This document shows, piece after piece, positions 46,933 to 60,653 of a DNA stretch of 64,000 bases. This DNA is from Morchella semilibera. Lineage: Eukaryota > Ascomycota > Pezizomycetes > Pezizales > Morchellaceae. Location: the NCBI GenBank assembly GCA_009192285.1, contig WBVU01000010.1, forward strand, positions 62,001-126,000, read 5' to 3'. The notes beneath the pieces were generated by a model. It was not told where the DNA came from. It made no database searches and saw only the letters and a program-made list of their open reading frames with translations. Within the stretch, counting starts at the first letter, position 1. Every line of letters begins with the position of its first letter. The position numbers were made by a program, and so were the translations under genes.

Positions 46933-47580
46933 GAACTGGTCTCGGGCGTGGGAGAGAGGTGGGGGGGGGGGGGGGGGATAGAGAGGGAGGGGTGAAGTCT
47001 ACCCCCCTCCCCTATGTAAATATATATATACATAAAAGGAATGGGCACTTTTCTTCTTCTTTCTTCTATTTCCTTTACGTTCTTGCATTCTTGTGGTGAG
47101 TAGTATCTACAAAACAAGCCAATATATAGCGTCTATTTTTCTGTATAAAACATTTATAATAGTCTACCCTCCAAAGAAATATCTCAGACTTTTGATATGG
47201 CGGTATCTACTGGTGTGAGCTTTAGCACTTGACATGTGCTGATATCCTAGGAATGATCGTTGTGTGGGCCGAGTGATTGCCCATGATTCTGGGCTTGATT
47301 GATTGATTGATACTTCATACATGATGATTCTGGGCTTTACCCATTTATGTCGACACACACATGCCTACAGAGAGAGAGGACGCTTGTATTAATCTACTGG
47401 TTTAAATCACGTTGGGATCAGATGGCAGTAAAAGGGAGAATTGCTTTTCATAATTTTGTGCAGTAAGATACAATGATCGACCAGGTGCTTTGATTATACA
47501 TAGAAACTAAAAGGCACTATGTAGGCAAACAAAAACAACCGGAACTCTCAGTCCAAATGCCTAAAATAACTTGCGTAGCT
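46933..47580. other. Intergenic between convergent genes
   Basis: Starts with a G-run (46963-46977) that may form quadruplex DNA, followed by AT-rich 3' flanks. A CGAGTGAT motif lies at 47270. No gene. Confidence 0.5.
47270..47286 (+). promoter_or_regulatory. CGAGTGAT-N5-RTGA motif, copy 9
   Basis: Spacer TGCCC, second part ATGA. In the convergent gap between SDHAF2 and cnjB. Confidence 0.65.
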
Positions 47581-49768
47581 TTACCAGCCACTGGGCCCAT
47601 CCGAGACAGGGGTGCTATCCCACCCCCCTCCTACATTAGCATCGGTGGAGGTTTCGTTAGCACCCCATGCCGGGGCATCAGTTGGTGTTTGGCCGCCGCC
47701 ACCGCCGCCACCGCCGCCACCGCCATAAGCTCCATAGCCCCCATCTCCCTGTTCAACGGGCGGGTTTTTGCAGTTACGATTGTAATGACCCACTGAAAAG
47801 ACACAGTATATTAGCACTCAGGACTTTCACATAGAATCCATGCCAGACTTACTTTCACCACAGTTATTGCACTTGATTCGAGAGATATCCCTAGGAAGAG
47901 GACACTCCTTGGCACTATGACCAAACACATCACAATTGCGGCATTTGACGACCTTTTCGTTGGTGCAATCAGACGAGCGATGTCCTTCTTGACTTTAAGT
48001 CCACAGTAAGTTAGCTCAAGCAGGGCATAAATCTACAGGAGGATACGGCATACCCGCAGTTAAAGCAGACCTGAGGCCCACCACCACCGCCCTGGGGACA
48101 ATCTCTGGAAAAGTGGCCCTCTACATTTGGATAACCCTATCATTAATGTTGCTCTTATCTGCCTTATAAAAAGTGAGGACTTACTTTCGTTGCACTTGCG
48201 GCACTCGGTATTCTCATCCGCAACACGTGGCATTGGGCACTCCGATGCCTTGTGGCCTTCTTCACTATAATTTCATTTTCTCAGTACGTGTCTCAATTTG
48301 AGATTTAAGAGGGTTCTTACTGGCAGTTCTTGCACTCCATGGGATTATATTCTGGTTTGCGTGGTTGAGGACAATCACGAAGACGGTGATCAAGAGCATC
48401 GCAGTTTGCGCATTTGAGAACGACACGTTCGCGCTCCCTCTCAGGTTCCTCAACCGAGCAACTTCTCTTAGTATGACCCTTAACTATTAGTAGAATAAAG
48501 TTAGTACATATAGTTATTCTGGTCTCAGTAATAAGGGACTTACCCTTGCAGGTGTGGCAGAAAGGCCTTGTCTCAGGCATGATATCTCCAGCGAATTCTA
48601 GGCGCGCGAGATTTCCTTCTGCAGTTGGGTCCATACGATCCTTAATTGCCTTGGAGCGACGTGGCTTGGGGGATCTGTTGAGAGTCCAAATATATTTGGC
48701 AGGTTCTCCATTAGGACCAACAATACACTCGTAATACTCCGGCTCACGCGTCTATAATAGTCAGAAGATGTATAAATCAAGGTGCTGAATCACCCTCTTC
48801 AGACATACCAGTGCATAGAGATAGAAATTAAAACCCTGCGTTCTGAATGAACTTTCCAACTCGTTAAACTTAGCACCAGGGCAAGCCTTAATGTACTCTA
48901 GCATACACTAAATTTGGAGCCTGTTAGCAAAGAACACTTGAATATATGCTTTGAAGATAACATACAACTTTGAAGGCATCGAAATCATCTTCCTCATTAG
49001 CTTGCAACATGCCATCCCAGGCCTGCTCAGCAGACTTTTCGAGAATACCACTCTTATCAATGAAGCGGTTGTTTGTACAATCGTTGGCGACATGGCCTAG
49101 TAATCATGTCAAAGTTGGTAACCACCAAACTAAGAGTTGTTTAAAGGCCCTTACCTGTTTGTCGGCAGTTACGACAGACTTCTGGCGGCTTGTCTGGACA
49201 ATCCTTATTCATATGGCCTTCCTTACCACAATGGCGGCAAGTCCCCGAGAAGACACGGGGCTCAGGGCAGTCCACCTTGTTATGGCTGTAATTTCAAAAA
49301 AAAAAAAAGATCTTAGCGAATTATCACTTGCAAGCGCACATAAAACAAAAAATAAAGGAGAATTATACCCTTGTTGCCCGCAGTTGAAACAAGCACCATC
49401 GTTGGCTGGCTTGTCTGGACATTCACGCGCAAAATGTCCATCCACCCCGCAGCTTATTGTGTTAGCAGCTTTGATGTCTAGAGAGAATTGGATACATACT
49501 GTCTGCAGGCCCCATCAGCATGGTTACCGCCATTATTGTCACCGTAAGCGTCATCGATGCCTGCAACATCAAGTGGCTCTGGGGCAGAATTGCCAAAGCT
49601 CTTAACTTCTATCGATCAGTCAGTAAACCAAGAGATGAAACAGCAAAAAGATTTTTTCCAAGACTCTTTGGGTGCTTAGAAACTAATGACTTGGGAAAAA
49701 GAAAAAAGATGGTAGAGTGATGAGCGCTACATACCGGGCTTGGCCTGGATGGAATCGTCCCAAGACAT
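47581..49768 (-). CDS. cnjB: CnjB-type zinc-knuckle protein
   Basis: Twelve exons in phase: 49768-49735, 49608-49500, 49452-49369, 49285-49155, 49096-48966, 48907-48809, 48751-48544, 48483-48321, 48264-48185, 48120-48054, 47992-47853 and 47792-47581, 485 aa. It carries eleven CCHC knuckles (C-x2-C-x4-H-x4-C), four before and seven after a central domain (YIKACPGAKFNELESSF, then GFNFYLYALTREPEYYEC) that is shared with Aspergillus CnjB. Nearly every knuckle is split by an intron just before its histidine. The tail is Gly-rich. Knuckles of this type bind single-stranded RNA or DNA. Fungal databases call CnjB a putative transcription factor; an RNA-binding role is equally possible. The conserved start MSWDDS supports the chosen ATG. 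Confidence 0.9.
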
Positions 49769-50244
49769 GGTAGGCTACGTTTAGTTGAGGGATACGAGTT
49801 TTCTAACTGCCCCCGTAAAAGGATGGGAAGAAGAGTGGTGATAGATGATTAGGAAGATGGGGTGGTGGGTTGGGGTGGTGGGATGAGATGGTTGCGGGTG
49901 GGCTATAGATAGATAAATACTCATTTTCGTAGACTAGGCCAAGAAGCATACAATTTGCATGTACTTCTTACATGTACATGTATGTATGTAACCCGTCCCC
50001 TGAGCCTTTAGCTACAGTTAAGAGACACGGAAACATGTATATTTCGACAAGATCGTGACACAATTGACTACGATCAGTGCTATTGGCACAAAGGAGACGT
50101 TGGTGCTCGCCATTCGGGTATTGTATCTATTTTTTAATCAAACATTCACAAAAAGTCCCCTTCTAAACCGTCTTGCACGCCTCTTCAAGCTTCTTCAGGC
50201 TTCGGCAAGCTTCTTCACGCCTCCCCACCTAACGGACCACTAAA

Positions 50245-50261
50245 TCATACAAAATCACTCG
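50245..50261 (-). promoter_or_regulatory. CGAGTGAT-N5-RTGA motif, copy 10
   Basis: Minus strand, spacer TTTGT, second part ATGA. About 0.5 kb upstream of cnjB. Confidence 0.65.
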
Positions 50262-50664
50262 CCAATTTTTTTCCTCGCAAAAAAAAACCCCATTTGGCTA
50301 GCCTTTAAGCTAGAAGTAAGAAGACTCCTCACCTTGCTCCTCATATAAGAGCTGAGCTGGGACGACCTACCAACCCTAACAGAGTCAGTCGAGGTCAGAA
50401 GGATTGCTGTTGTACCGTTGCCAAGACACAGCAGCTTCAGGGGCATTTTTTTATCACAGCTGACTACATAGTAACCATCAATTTTTTTTTAGCACCATAA
50501 GAGGCTTCATTACATGGCTTGTCTAGCAAATCATGCAAATGCCGCGGCCTCAAGACCACCCACAGGACGGTTCTTGTAGACGCGACTTAGCAAAATTTAA
50601 AGCTCCCCTCCACCCTTCAATCCAGGAACCTGCACCTCAATCCAACACACTCTTATACCAAGCT

Positions 50665-50720
50665 ATCCACTCCTCATCCCACTCCTCATCCCACTCCTCA
50701 TCCCACTCCTCATCCCACTC
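50665..50720. repeat. Tandem repeat, 12-bp unit, about 4.7 copies
   Basis: The unit ATCCCACTCCTC is repeated in register. The first copy lacks one C. It encodes only a spurious His-Ser repeat on the plus strand. Confidence 0.9.
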
Positions 50721-51031
50721 GGCCCTAAGAAAAAGAAAATGAACATTGAAAACTGACAAGATTTGCAGAGAATATCGAAGAGAAAATTGGATATATGTAA
50801 AAGAAAGCGGCAACAAAACCCAGAGCAGCGGGGTGTACCATCCCCGCCCCGCCTGCCGAACTAACTACAACCATAATAAGATTTTAATGCCGAACCCATA
50901 TTCCCCTCTTTTTCATAATCTCACCCTAAGCTAACGAGAGAGCACAGTAAAGGGGGGAAAAAAAGGTAAAGAGTAGAGCAAAATTCCTACCAGAAAGGAA
51001 TAACAACGAATATGAATAGGGACAAATACAC

Positions 51032-53948
<2,917 letters not shown>

Positions 53949-55740
53949 AGTGACTAAGTATTCGGATGTGAGAGATAGAAATGTAAAGTCTCAGGTGGGG
54001 AGGGGATCCGAGTTGTGAGGTCGGGGTTGCTGTGGGGGAGAGCTCGGAGTCCTGTCTGAAATAGGTGCGATAAGGTGATTACGAACGTCAAGCTGCAAGT
54101 ACCGACGTCACTGTTCAGAGCCTCCTTTAAAGTATTATGATCGAATCGCCAATATCTCCCGAGCTCCAATTTTGATCCTCTTCGCAATTATGCTTATTTG
54201 GATGTCCTACTTGATATCCCCTCCGGCAGAAGAATTCCCTCAATAACGACTCCACCTCTTCTTTTCCTTAACTCCCACGCCCAGAACAGGGGGAAAAAAA
54301 AAAAACCTTCCGATTCCCTACACAAGCCTTCCACCTGCGAACGCAGAGGGAAGCAAGCAGTTTAAAATGTGGGAAACAAGTCTCGGAAGCAGCCGAGAAA
54401 CCTCTAACCGGGGAAGGAGAAACAATCGTTCCGGACCTTTCCCCACGTTTCCACGTTTCCGCCGCAAGGGTGTGCGCAGCAGAGATGCAACGATTCAATT
54501 GTGTAATCGTTCCCCACGCCCGTTGAAGGAAGATTCGGGAAGGCGAGATTTTCCCAAGGGTTAGGAAACAAACAAAAAAGAAAAAGGGCAGGAGAAAAAA
54601 CAAAAAAAAGGTGTTACCAGGAAGTTGGTAGAGCCGAAACTGATGGGTGGGGGGGTCGTAACTTTTTGGTGTAGCGAATCAATTATTGGTAGTGAGTTTA
54701 TCTTTCTTTGTGAAGTCTTAGAATTCTTTTTTGTGTGGGTCGAAAAGAAAAAAAATTGGAAGATGGCTAAGAATCTACGAAGGAGTCTCTCTTTCTCTAC
54801 ACAAAGTGAGGGGAAGTGGTGTGTTGGGGTAAAGGTGGGATTTCTGTAGTACCTCTTACAAAAAGTGGGCATCGTGAAATTTAAAGGTGGTTACGGCCGT
54901 GCCAGAGCCAGCGAATAAGCCTTTGCAGTTGACCAAAAGGAGTTCGGCTGTGCGGTCTTGGCTAGTAGAGTTGTAAACGTGGCTTGCCGCATACAGCTTC
55001 CGCTTGTTGACGAGCCTCATAATGTATCACTCGATAAAGCAGCTTTCTTGCAGAGGTATGGTGCTCCAGATATTCAGCGCAGAAAGAAGGATGGGTGAGG
55101 TTGATATTATCTGCAGGTACAGCCCGAGTGAGGACTTTACTGCGAGTAACCAGACTATTTACCGGAAGCTAAGGGGAATCTCGCATTAAAAAGTCCACCT
55201 ATAGTTGTTGTTAGACTTGCAATTCAGGCCCAATACATACATGTAGTAATTCTATGGCGGCTGCTTCGTTTGGGTCTTGGCACCTTTTTACCATGGTTAC
55301 CTTTTAAGACATGACCTCACAGCTTCTGTTGGGATGTCTAAATATAAAGGGAGCACGATCTGATCTGTTGGTCTGTGCATGGAGTGCAGGCCATTTGTCG
55401 TTCTCTTGATTGGGGGTGAACCTCTCGTCATCATAGCCACATGGCGTGCATATATATATGTCTCGCGCATCTTTTGTCATAGGATTTATATTATTGATAC
55501 TCCAAAGGTTATTCTGCAGCTGAGGGTGAATACATACATGTAATATATACATGATTTAATTAGCGAGTGAAATTATTAATAAAAAATTAAGTAAGCGGCA
55601 TTTTAATTCTTGTAGTGCGAGTATATTGTGGCCCCTTACGTATACGGAATGCGGGCTCTAAGTAAGGCATTAAAACGCGTGTTCGGAAAAGGCTGCGGCT
55701 AAGATTTACTCGTTCTACTCCTTGCTTATCCCTTCAAGCT

Positions 55741-56230
55741 AAAAATCAATATGCGAGTGGTCCCTAAATTATAAAGCCCAAACCACCGGCACCAACAAGG
55801 ATCGACTTGAATTATGTACTACCCACACAGGTTTCATCAACCTTACCAGAGAGCGTGGTCATCACAAGAACAGTAGCGGCCCCAGAGTGGTAGAGGCGTC
55901 CCTAGAAATGTACCCACAGGCCGCCGAAGCGATTCACAAACAAGCTGTTGAGAAGCTTACACCGCCGGAAATGTGGGAAGTGTGGATTACATTAACACTA
56001 ATATAGCTAGTTCGCAGAACCGTTTCCTGGAACTGTCATCGCTGATGGTCCATAATCAATGGAGATCAGAACAAGGATTAGGGATTGGTTCACAAAATAT
56101 CACTCGCATGCTCTCGATCCTGGTTTTCCAAACATATGAAGCCCTAAAAAGGATGAGGCGGGCTCCTCTTTTTCCGGCGGACACTCGCCATAGTCCCACA
56201 ACATCTGTCGTGGCTCTAAATCGAAGTTAA
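55741..56230 (+). pseudogene. Possible decayed coding region
   Basis: One frame is open from 55741 to 55999 with a protein-like sequence (TRERGHHKNSSGPRVVEAS, then PQAAEAIHKQAVEKLTPPEMW) and no plausible start upstream. A second frame, 55973-56230 (MGSVDYINTN, then LELSSLMVHNQWRSEQ), overlaps it and could be a continuation after a frameshift. I recognise neither. Absence of a start, of joinable splice sites and of a family match suggests a relic. Confidence 0.25.
56090..56106 (-). promoter_or_regulatory. CGAGTGAT-N5-RTGA motif, copy 11
   Basis: Minus strand, spacer ATTTT, second part GTGA. Inside the possible relic upstream of nce102. Confidence 0.65.
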
Positions 56231-56763
56231 GTAGGGCCCGCATCTATCCGAAGGTCGCTTATGGGAGCGAGTCCAATGACTTGATCCGGCCCTAAACTAT
56301 CTCTTATACGTCAATTATGACGTCGTAACTGAGAATGCCAGAACAAAGGAGTGGACAAAGCCGATATAAAAACTAAAATTACAAAGTCATCCAGGAATTC
56401 AGGGTGGCTTGATGAGCTTTGGGGGGTTCCTTTCTTTTCACAGTTTCAAGTTCAAGCTACGATCGAGTTAGGGGCAATGATTAAACGGCGGGGGGAGAAA
56501 CCCGCCTTACAGCTAGAAGTTAAGGTTTGTTCTTTCGGCTCAAGGCTAACCCACTAGCCAAGCTTCTGGGGAAAGCCCCGCCGAGCAATGACATCGGCCA
56601 TACCTCATCATGACAGAGAAGATCCACATGGGAAACTCGGTATATAGTCCCTGTACCTCTCACCCTTCTTGTTCGGCATTTTTCCACCAGAAGCCAAGTA
56701 CCTTTCTCTTCCTGAGCTGCTACAGATATTTCCCTAGGCCAAAAACTTGAGAAATCAGCAATA

Positions 56764-57428
56764 ATGCCTACTGCAACAAAAACGATCCATATTATTCTCC
56801 GAACTTTACAGGTCTGTAACAAAAAATACTCTCTATTTGGTCAATCTTCTAAACGGTATTATTAGTTCATATTTACGGTACTGGTGCTCGCTCTAGCCGG
56901 CGCCTTGATACAGCAGCAAATGCGTGGTGGCTCTCCAACGCGTGTCAACTACTCCATCTTTGTCGCTGCTTTCGCAGCATTGACACACTTGTACCTTTTC
57001 CCAGCCACTGTAGTGGACCGCATCGCCAGCCCTCTTTTGATGGTAATTCTCGACGCTCTCAACACACTCTTCTATCTGTGTGCCGGGATTGCCATGGCCG
57101 CACAGCTCAATGGAAACTCTTGCAGGAGTTTCGTAAGTTTTTCTCTCAGTTCCCTTACTTGTATCTGATGCTGATTATATATGCATAGCACTTTGTTCAT
57201 AACAACGGAATCACCAACGGCGGCGGATATATTTCGCAGAGCCGGCGATGCCGCGAGGCGAACGCCATGACGGCGTTCGAGTGGTTTGCGTTTGCGGCGT
57301 TCTTGGGCAGTCTTTTGATTGATCTATGGAACCTGAAGAACCAGGGCAGAATCAGCCGCAGTAGGGTCGATATGAGGGGCGCCAGGCCCATGAGCGAGGC
57401 CAGCCAGCCAGCGAGCCAGCCGGTGTGA
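56764..57428 (+). CDS. nce102: MARVEL-domain membrane protein, Nce102 family
   Basis: Three exons in phase: 56764-56811, 56866-57132 and 57189-57428, 184 aa. There are four TM helices: TM1 IFTVLVLALAGALI, TM2 NYSIFVAAFAALTHLYLF, TM3 LMVILDALNTLFYLCAGIAM and TM4 EWFAFAAFLGSLLIDLW. The Asn-Tyr start of TM2 and the CREANAMTAFEWF segment match Nce102/Fhn1. Yeast Nce102 organises eisosomes and furrow-like plasma-membrane domains and senses sphingolipids. The first exon, only 48 nt (MPTATKTIHIILRTLQ), supplies the start and joins through a GTCTGT donor and TATTAG acceptor. The tail is polar with an SQPASQP repeat. Function is inferred from family. Confidence 0.88.
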
Positions 57429-57959
57429 AACTTTTAGCTGGTGGTTGTTGCTTGAAAGGTGCTGATGGCTCTCCCTTTACTATTACTGGGGAGGTCCTAT
57501 CAGATATAACAGAAGTTATCACTGGCGCATACCTGCGAACCGGTAGCGGGGAAAGAGAGAGTATATATAAGATATTGTGGAGTGGAATGTATTATATGGT
57601 GGGTATGATATTTGTATTATTTGATGTGCGGTGTCTTGTTGGTTTATACTGTATTTTCTTCCCCTTTTTACCTCTGAAAAACACAATGTCAGCTGGTTTG
57701 TACGGAATACCTAAGAACAATCATAGCAGATTAAATATTAATTTATTAAGTATAAACAATGTTTTCATTTACATGAATGTTCTGATAATGACTCCTGGAA
57801 TGCTGGGTCAATGATCTTTTTTCATGTTCGGTGTCTACCATCACCGAAACCCTCTATCACAGTCAGAACCTCAACACAAGAGATAAAATTCCTAGGAATT
57901 CAGATTCCTATCATACATCTGCCCCCCTCTTACAAACCACAGCCCACAGCAAAGCCGCT
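57429..57959. other. 3' flanks of convergent genes
   Basis: The nce102 3' region, AT-rich with several AATATTAATT-like stretches. The 130-codon plus-strand frame starting at 57425 overlaps the nce102 stop and has no family resemblance, so it is not called. Confidence 0.5.
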
Positions 57960-58767
57960 CTACCTGCGCGGCGTACTCGGGGCCCACTTCCCAGGCATAT
58001 ACCCACCCATCCTATTATCCGCATTCTTCCACGGATCCCTCTCCTTCACGACGCCGCCCCTCCCCTCATCCCCGCGCCTGACGCCACCCCCATGGGCCCT
58101 CCCAGCCGTACTCTCCCCCTCGACCGTCATCCTCTCGACGCCCTTCCCGCCCAGGTCCGAGCCGACCCCGCCGCGGCCGAGCGTCTGGTCCCGCATCATC
58201 CCGCTGTCGCCGGCAAACTTTGTGTTGCTCTCCAGCACGCTCTGCGGCGGCGGGTGCGGGCCTGCGTTGAGGAGGGAGGGCCTGGACGCCCAGCGCGCGT
58301 CCGCGAGCGCGGCGTTGGCCTTGAGCTGCTGGAGGCGCAGGATGTCGCCCTCGAGCTCGGAGATGGTGGGCGGGTGGGGGCGGGTCGCGCGTAGCCATTG
58401 GTGCCATTGTGCTGTGGGGGGAGTCTGTGTCAGCGCTGTGAAGAGGGTGGAAAGGGGGGGGGGGGTTGTTACGGGTGAGCTTGTAGTCCACGATGTCACG
58501 CTGGGGGTCCTTGTATTTGACGATGCGGCGGGGGCGGCCGCGGTTGAGCTTGTCGTTCATTTCCCAGTAGGTGTTTCCGTCGAGGTCCATACCTTTATTT
58601 TTCTCACAGCGTCAGTAGATACCCTGGCTGTCAATTGAGTGTGATCTATCTCAGGTAGGGAGGGAGGGGGATGGACCGACAAACGTCTGCCTGCGCCAGG
58701 GCAGACGGTAGGATTTGAATGTGTACCATGCACGCTTCAGGATGTTTCCTGTTGTGGTCGCCGACAT
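57960..58767 (-). CDS. Complex I assembly factor NDUFAF2-like (NDUFA12 family)
   Basis: Three exons in phase: 58767-58677, 58592-58473 and 58411-57960, 220 aa. The family core reads FVGMDLDGNTYWEM, RPRRIVKYKDP and then QWHQWLRATRPHPPTISELE. The WHQWLR..R..PPT form is nearer NDUFAF2 (mimitin) than the structural subunit NDUFA12. NDUFAF2 acts in late assembly of mitochondrial NADH dehydrogenase before being replaced by NDUFA12. The tail after residue 110 is polar and Gly-rich. Intron 1 has a GTCCAT donor, intron 2 GTAACA; both are unusual but keep phase and family sequence. It is the second of three mitochondrial genes in this block. Confidence 0.85.
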
Positions 58768-59259
58768 TCCAAGTTGGGTTTTTTATTAGTTATTTAGATG
58801 GTGTTTGAGGGGTTGGTGTCTGCACTGTGCTGTGTTTGTGTGGAGGAGTTGCATTGCATGATATGTCATTTGAAGATTGACGTCGACGCCAAGCCTTTGT
58901 TGAGTTGAGAAGAGGAGATAAAGGCAGGAGGAGTATTATTGTGTGTGTTGTTGGTGCTTGGCTGTGCTCTGGCTGGAGGTAGGACTTGTTACTGCTACAT
59001 GCACTTGAGTATTTGGAGCTCTCGCGTCTTCATGAGCTCTCACTCTCTCATACTTGAAACAACCTAATATATTACAGTACAAGCAAAAAAACAACTATAA
59101 TTCACCGCTATATGTAATATAGCATACAGGCTCGCTCTATCTATATGGCAATAAGCAAGAAAAGACGAAGAACAAGAAGAAGAAGAAGATACAAGTAAGT
59201 AGAGTTTTTTTTATCCCATCTAAAAAAAAAAAGCTATCCTACGATAACTATAGACCCTA
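58768..59259. other. Intergenic
   Basis: 492 bp. It is the promoter side of the NDUFAF2-like gene and the 3' side of the FAM210-like gene. It contains GAAGAA repeats at 59168-59190 and short A/T runs. Nothing else seen. Confidence 0.5.
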
Positions 59260-59958
59260 CTAGTCCGACTTCTTCTTCCCAGGAATCTTCCCAATCTTGG
59301 GTTTCCCCTTCTTTCCAATATCCCATCCCCACCCTCTGAGCACCTTCACGACCCTCGGCGTGACCGCGGCCGTCAGCGGGACCCGGATAAAGATGAACGA
59401 TTTGTGGATGGCATATGCGAGCGCCAGCTCCGTCCACAGACCTACCACGAGTTAGCAAGAAATCAACCATCAACTACAACAACAATAATACATACTAGCG
59501 CTCTTCTCGACCTCTCTCTCCGCGCCCTCCACCTCCTCCCACCTCCCCTGCCCCTCCGCCTCCTCCGCCTCCTTCCCCGGCGCCGGGAACCCAACGCTAT
59601 GCTTCAACGCCGCCCAATACGGCTTCACGAACCCGACCGCCGCCGCCTCCCACCGCCCGATCCGCTCCGTACCCAGATACCGCACCGCCAGGAAACAGAA
59701 CGGGAAGTCGAGCGCCGACAGCGCCAGGTACACGCCGAGCGCCGAGTACCCGTACTCCTTCGAGAGCGCCTTGAGGCGCTGGGACAGCGACGGCGCTGGC
59801 GGCGTGGCCGTACTGCTGTTGAAGCGGGCCCTGGGAGCTCCTGTGGGGCGCCGTGGGAGGTGGAGTGCTGCGCTCGGGGGAGGGCGGAGGGCGGTGGTGG
59901 GACGGGCGGTGGTCCGGAGGAGGGGGTGTAGCGACCGGTAGAGGACTCTGGAGGCCAT
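59260..59958 (-). CDS. FAM210/Nat2-type mitochondrial protein (DUF1279)
   Basis: Two exons, 59958-59496 and 59441-59260, 214 aa. An Arg-rich N-terminus (MASRVLYRSLHPLLRTTARP) suggests a mitochondrial presequence. The DUF1279 core follows: LSKEYGYSALGVYLALSALD, then FCFLAVRYLGTERIG, then the second-exon helix LWTELALAYAIHKSFIFIRV and TAAVTPRVVKVLRGWGW. The family includes human FAM210A/B and yeast Nat2. It is an inner-membrane protein linked to mitochondrial function, with no defined biochemical activity. The intron (GTATGT..TTGCTAAC..GTAG) falls between the two core helices. The tail is Lys-rich (KKGKPKIGKIPGKKK). The ORF is GC-rich. Confidence 0.85.
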
Positions 59959-60653
59959 TGCGGATCGACTTTTAGTTGTTCGGATTTGGGGTTTGGTTCA
60001 GGTGAGATAGGCTCTTGTAGGTATTGATCTGTGGCCTGGGGAGGCTGGCAGCGAATGATCCCCGATGACGACTGCGGGAATAAAAGAGCCGCCTCTTTCT
60101 TGGCACTCAGCTGGTCAGCACCAGGGGATACAGCTCAATTGCACCGCCTCACCGCCACAGGATTAATTCGGGGGTTGTGATTATTAACTAAAAGACATGA
60201 TCAGTGGTTGAAGGGTGGGTTATAATCACCTCACACCCAGAATTACCATCAAAGAGAAAGGTAGCTTGAGCCCTGTATAGAAGGCTTTGGGGGCATTATA
60301 ATTGGAAGACTAAGTGGTTCTATTCAAGAGCTTGCCGCGGAGGTTGTCAGATCTCCATGTTGGTCACAAATTATCACTCGCCCAAGCTCTTCCTTTTTAA
60401 AAACATGCTTTCCCGGTCATTTGCTTTGCACCCCTAGAAACCAATTTTCATTACTGTTCCATAAACAACCTATTACACTGGGATAACACACAAAAAAATA
60501 AACCTTCGCGCTTTCCGCCAACAAGCAAATAAAGAACCTTGACATCAGCAAGCGTGTTGATATCCACCGTGGCCATACCACCCATCATCATCCCCACTCC
60601 TCCTTATAGCCAACTCAATGCCCCTTCATCTATTAAAACTTAGAGTCTCTGCA
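59959..60653. other. Intergenic
   Basis: 695 bp between the FAM210-like gene's start and the 3' end of the large gene. A CGAGTGAT motif (minus) lies at 60373. No gene. Confidence 0.5.
60364..60380 (-). promoter_or_regulatory. CGAGTGAT-N5-RTGA motif, copy 12
   Basis: Minus strand, spacer AATTT, second part GTGA. 0.4 kb upstream of the FAM210-like gene. Confidence 0.65.

Larger units (their letters stand above)
49769..51031. other. Intergenic
   Basis: No gene. It contains TACATGTA pairs at 49971-49985, degenerate GCTTCTTCA repeats at 50170-50225, a CGAGTGAT motif (minus, 50254) and a 12-bp tandem repeat at 50665-50720. Confidence 0.5.
53949..56763. other. Long divergent intergenic region with possible relic
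   Basis: 2.8 kb upstream of both snf1 (minus) and nce102 (plus). 53949-54900 is probably snf1 leader or promoter (A-runs at 54288-54304). 55741-56560 contains open, protein-like frames in several phases without a start. A CGAGTGAT motif sits at 56099 on the minus strand. Confidence 0.45.

Noticed and set aside
56214-56265. 5S rRNA-like GAAGTTAAGTAGGGCCCG
   Set aside because: Only a short stretch resembles the 5S A-box region. The rest of the 5S sequence and its fold are absent.
57425-57814. 130-codon plus-strand ORF after nce102
   Set aside because: Overlaps the nce102 stop, AT-rich and low-complexity at the end, and consistent with 3' UTR.
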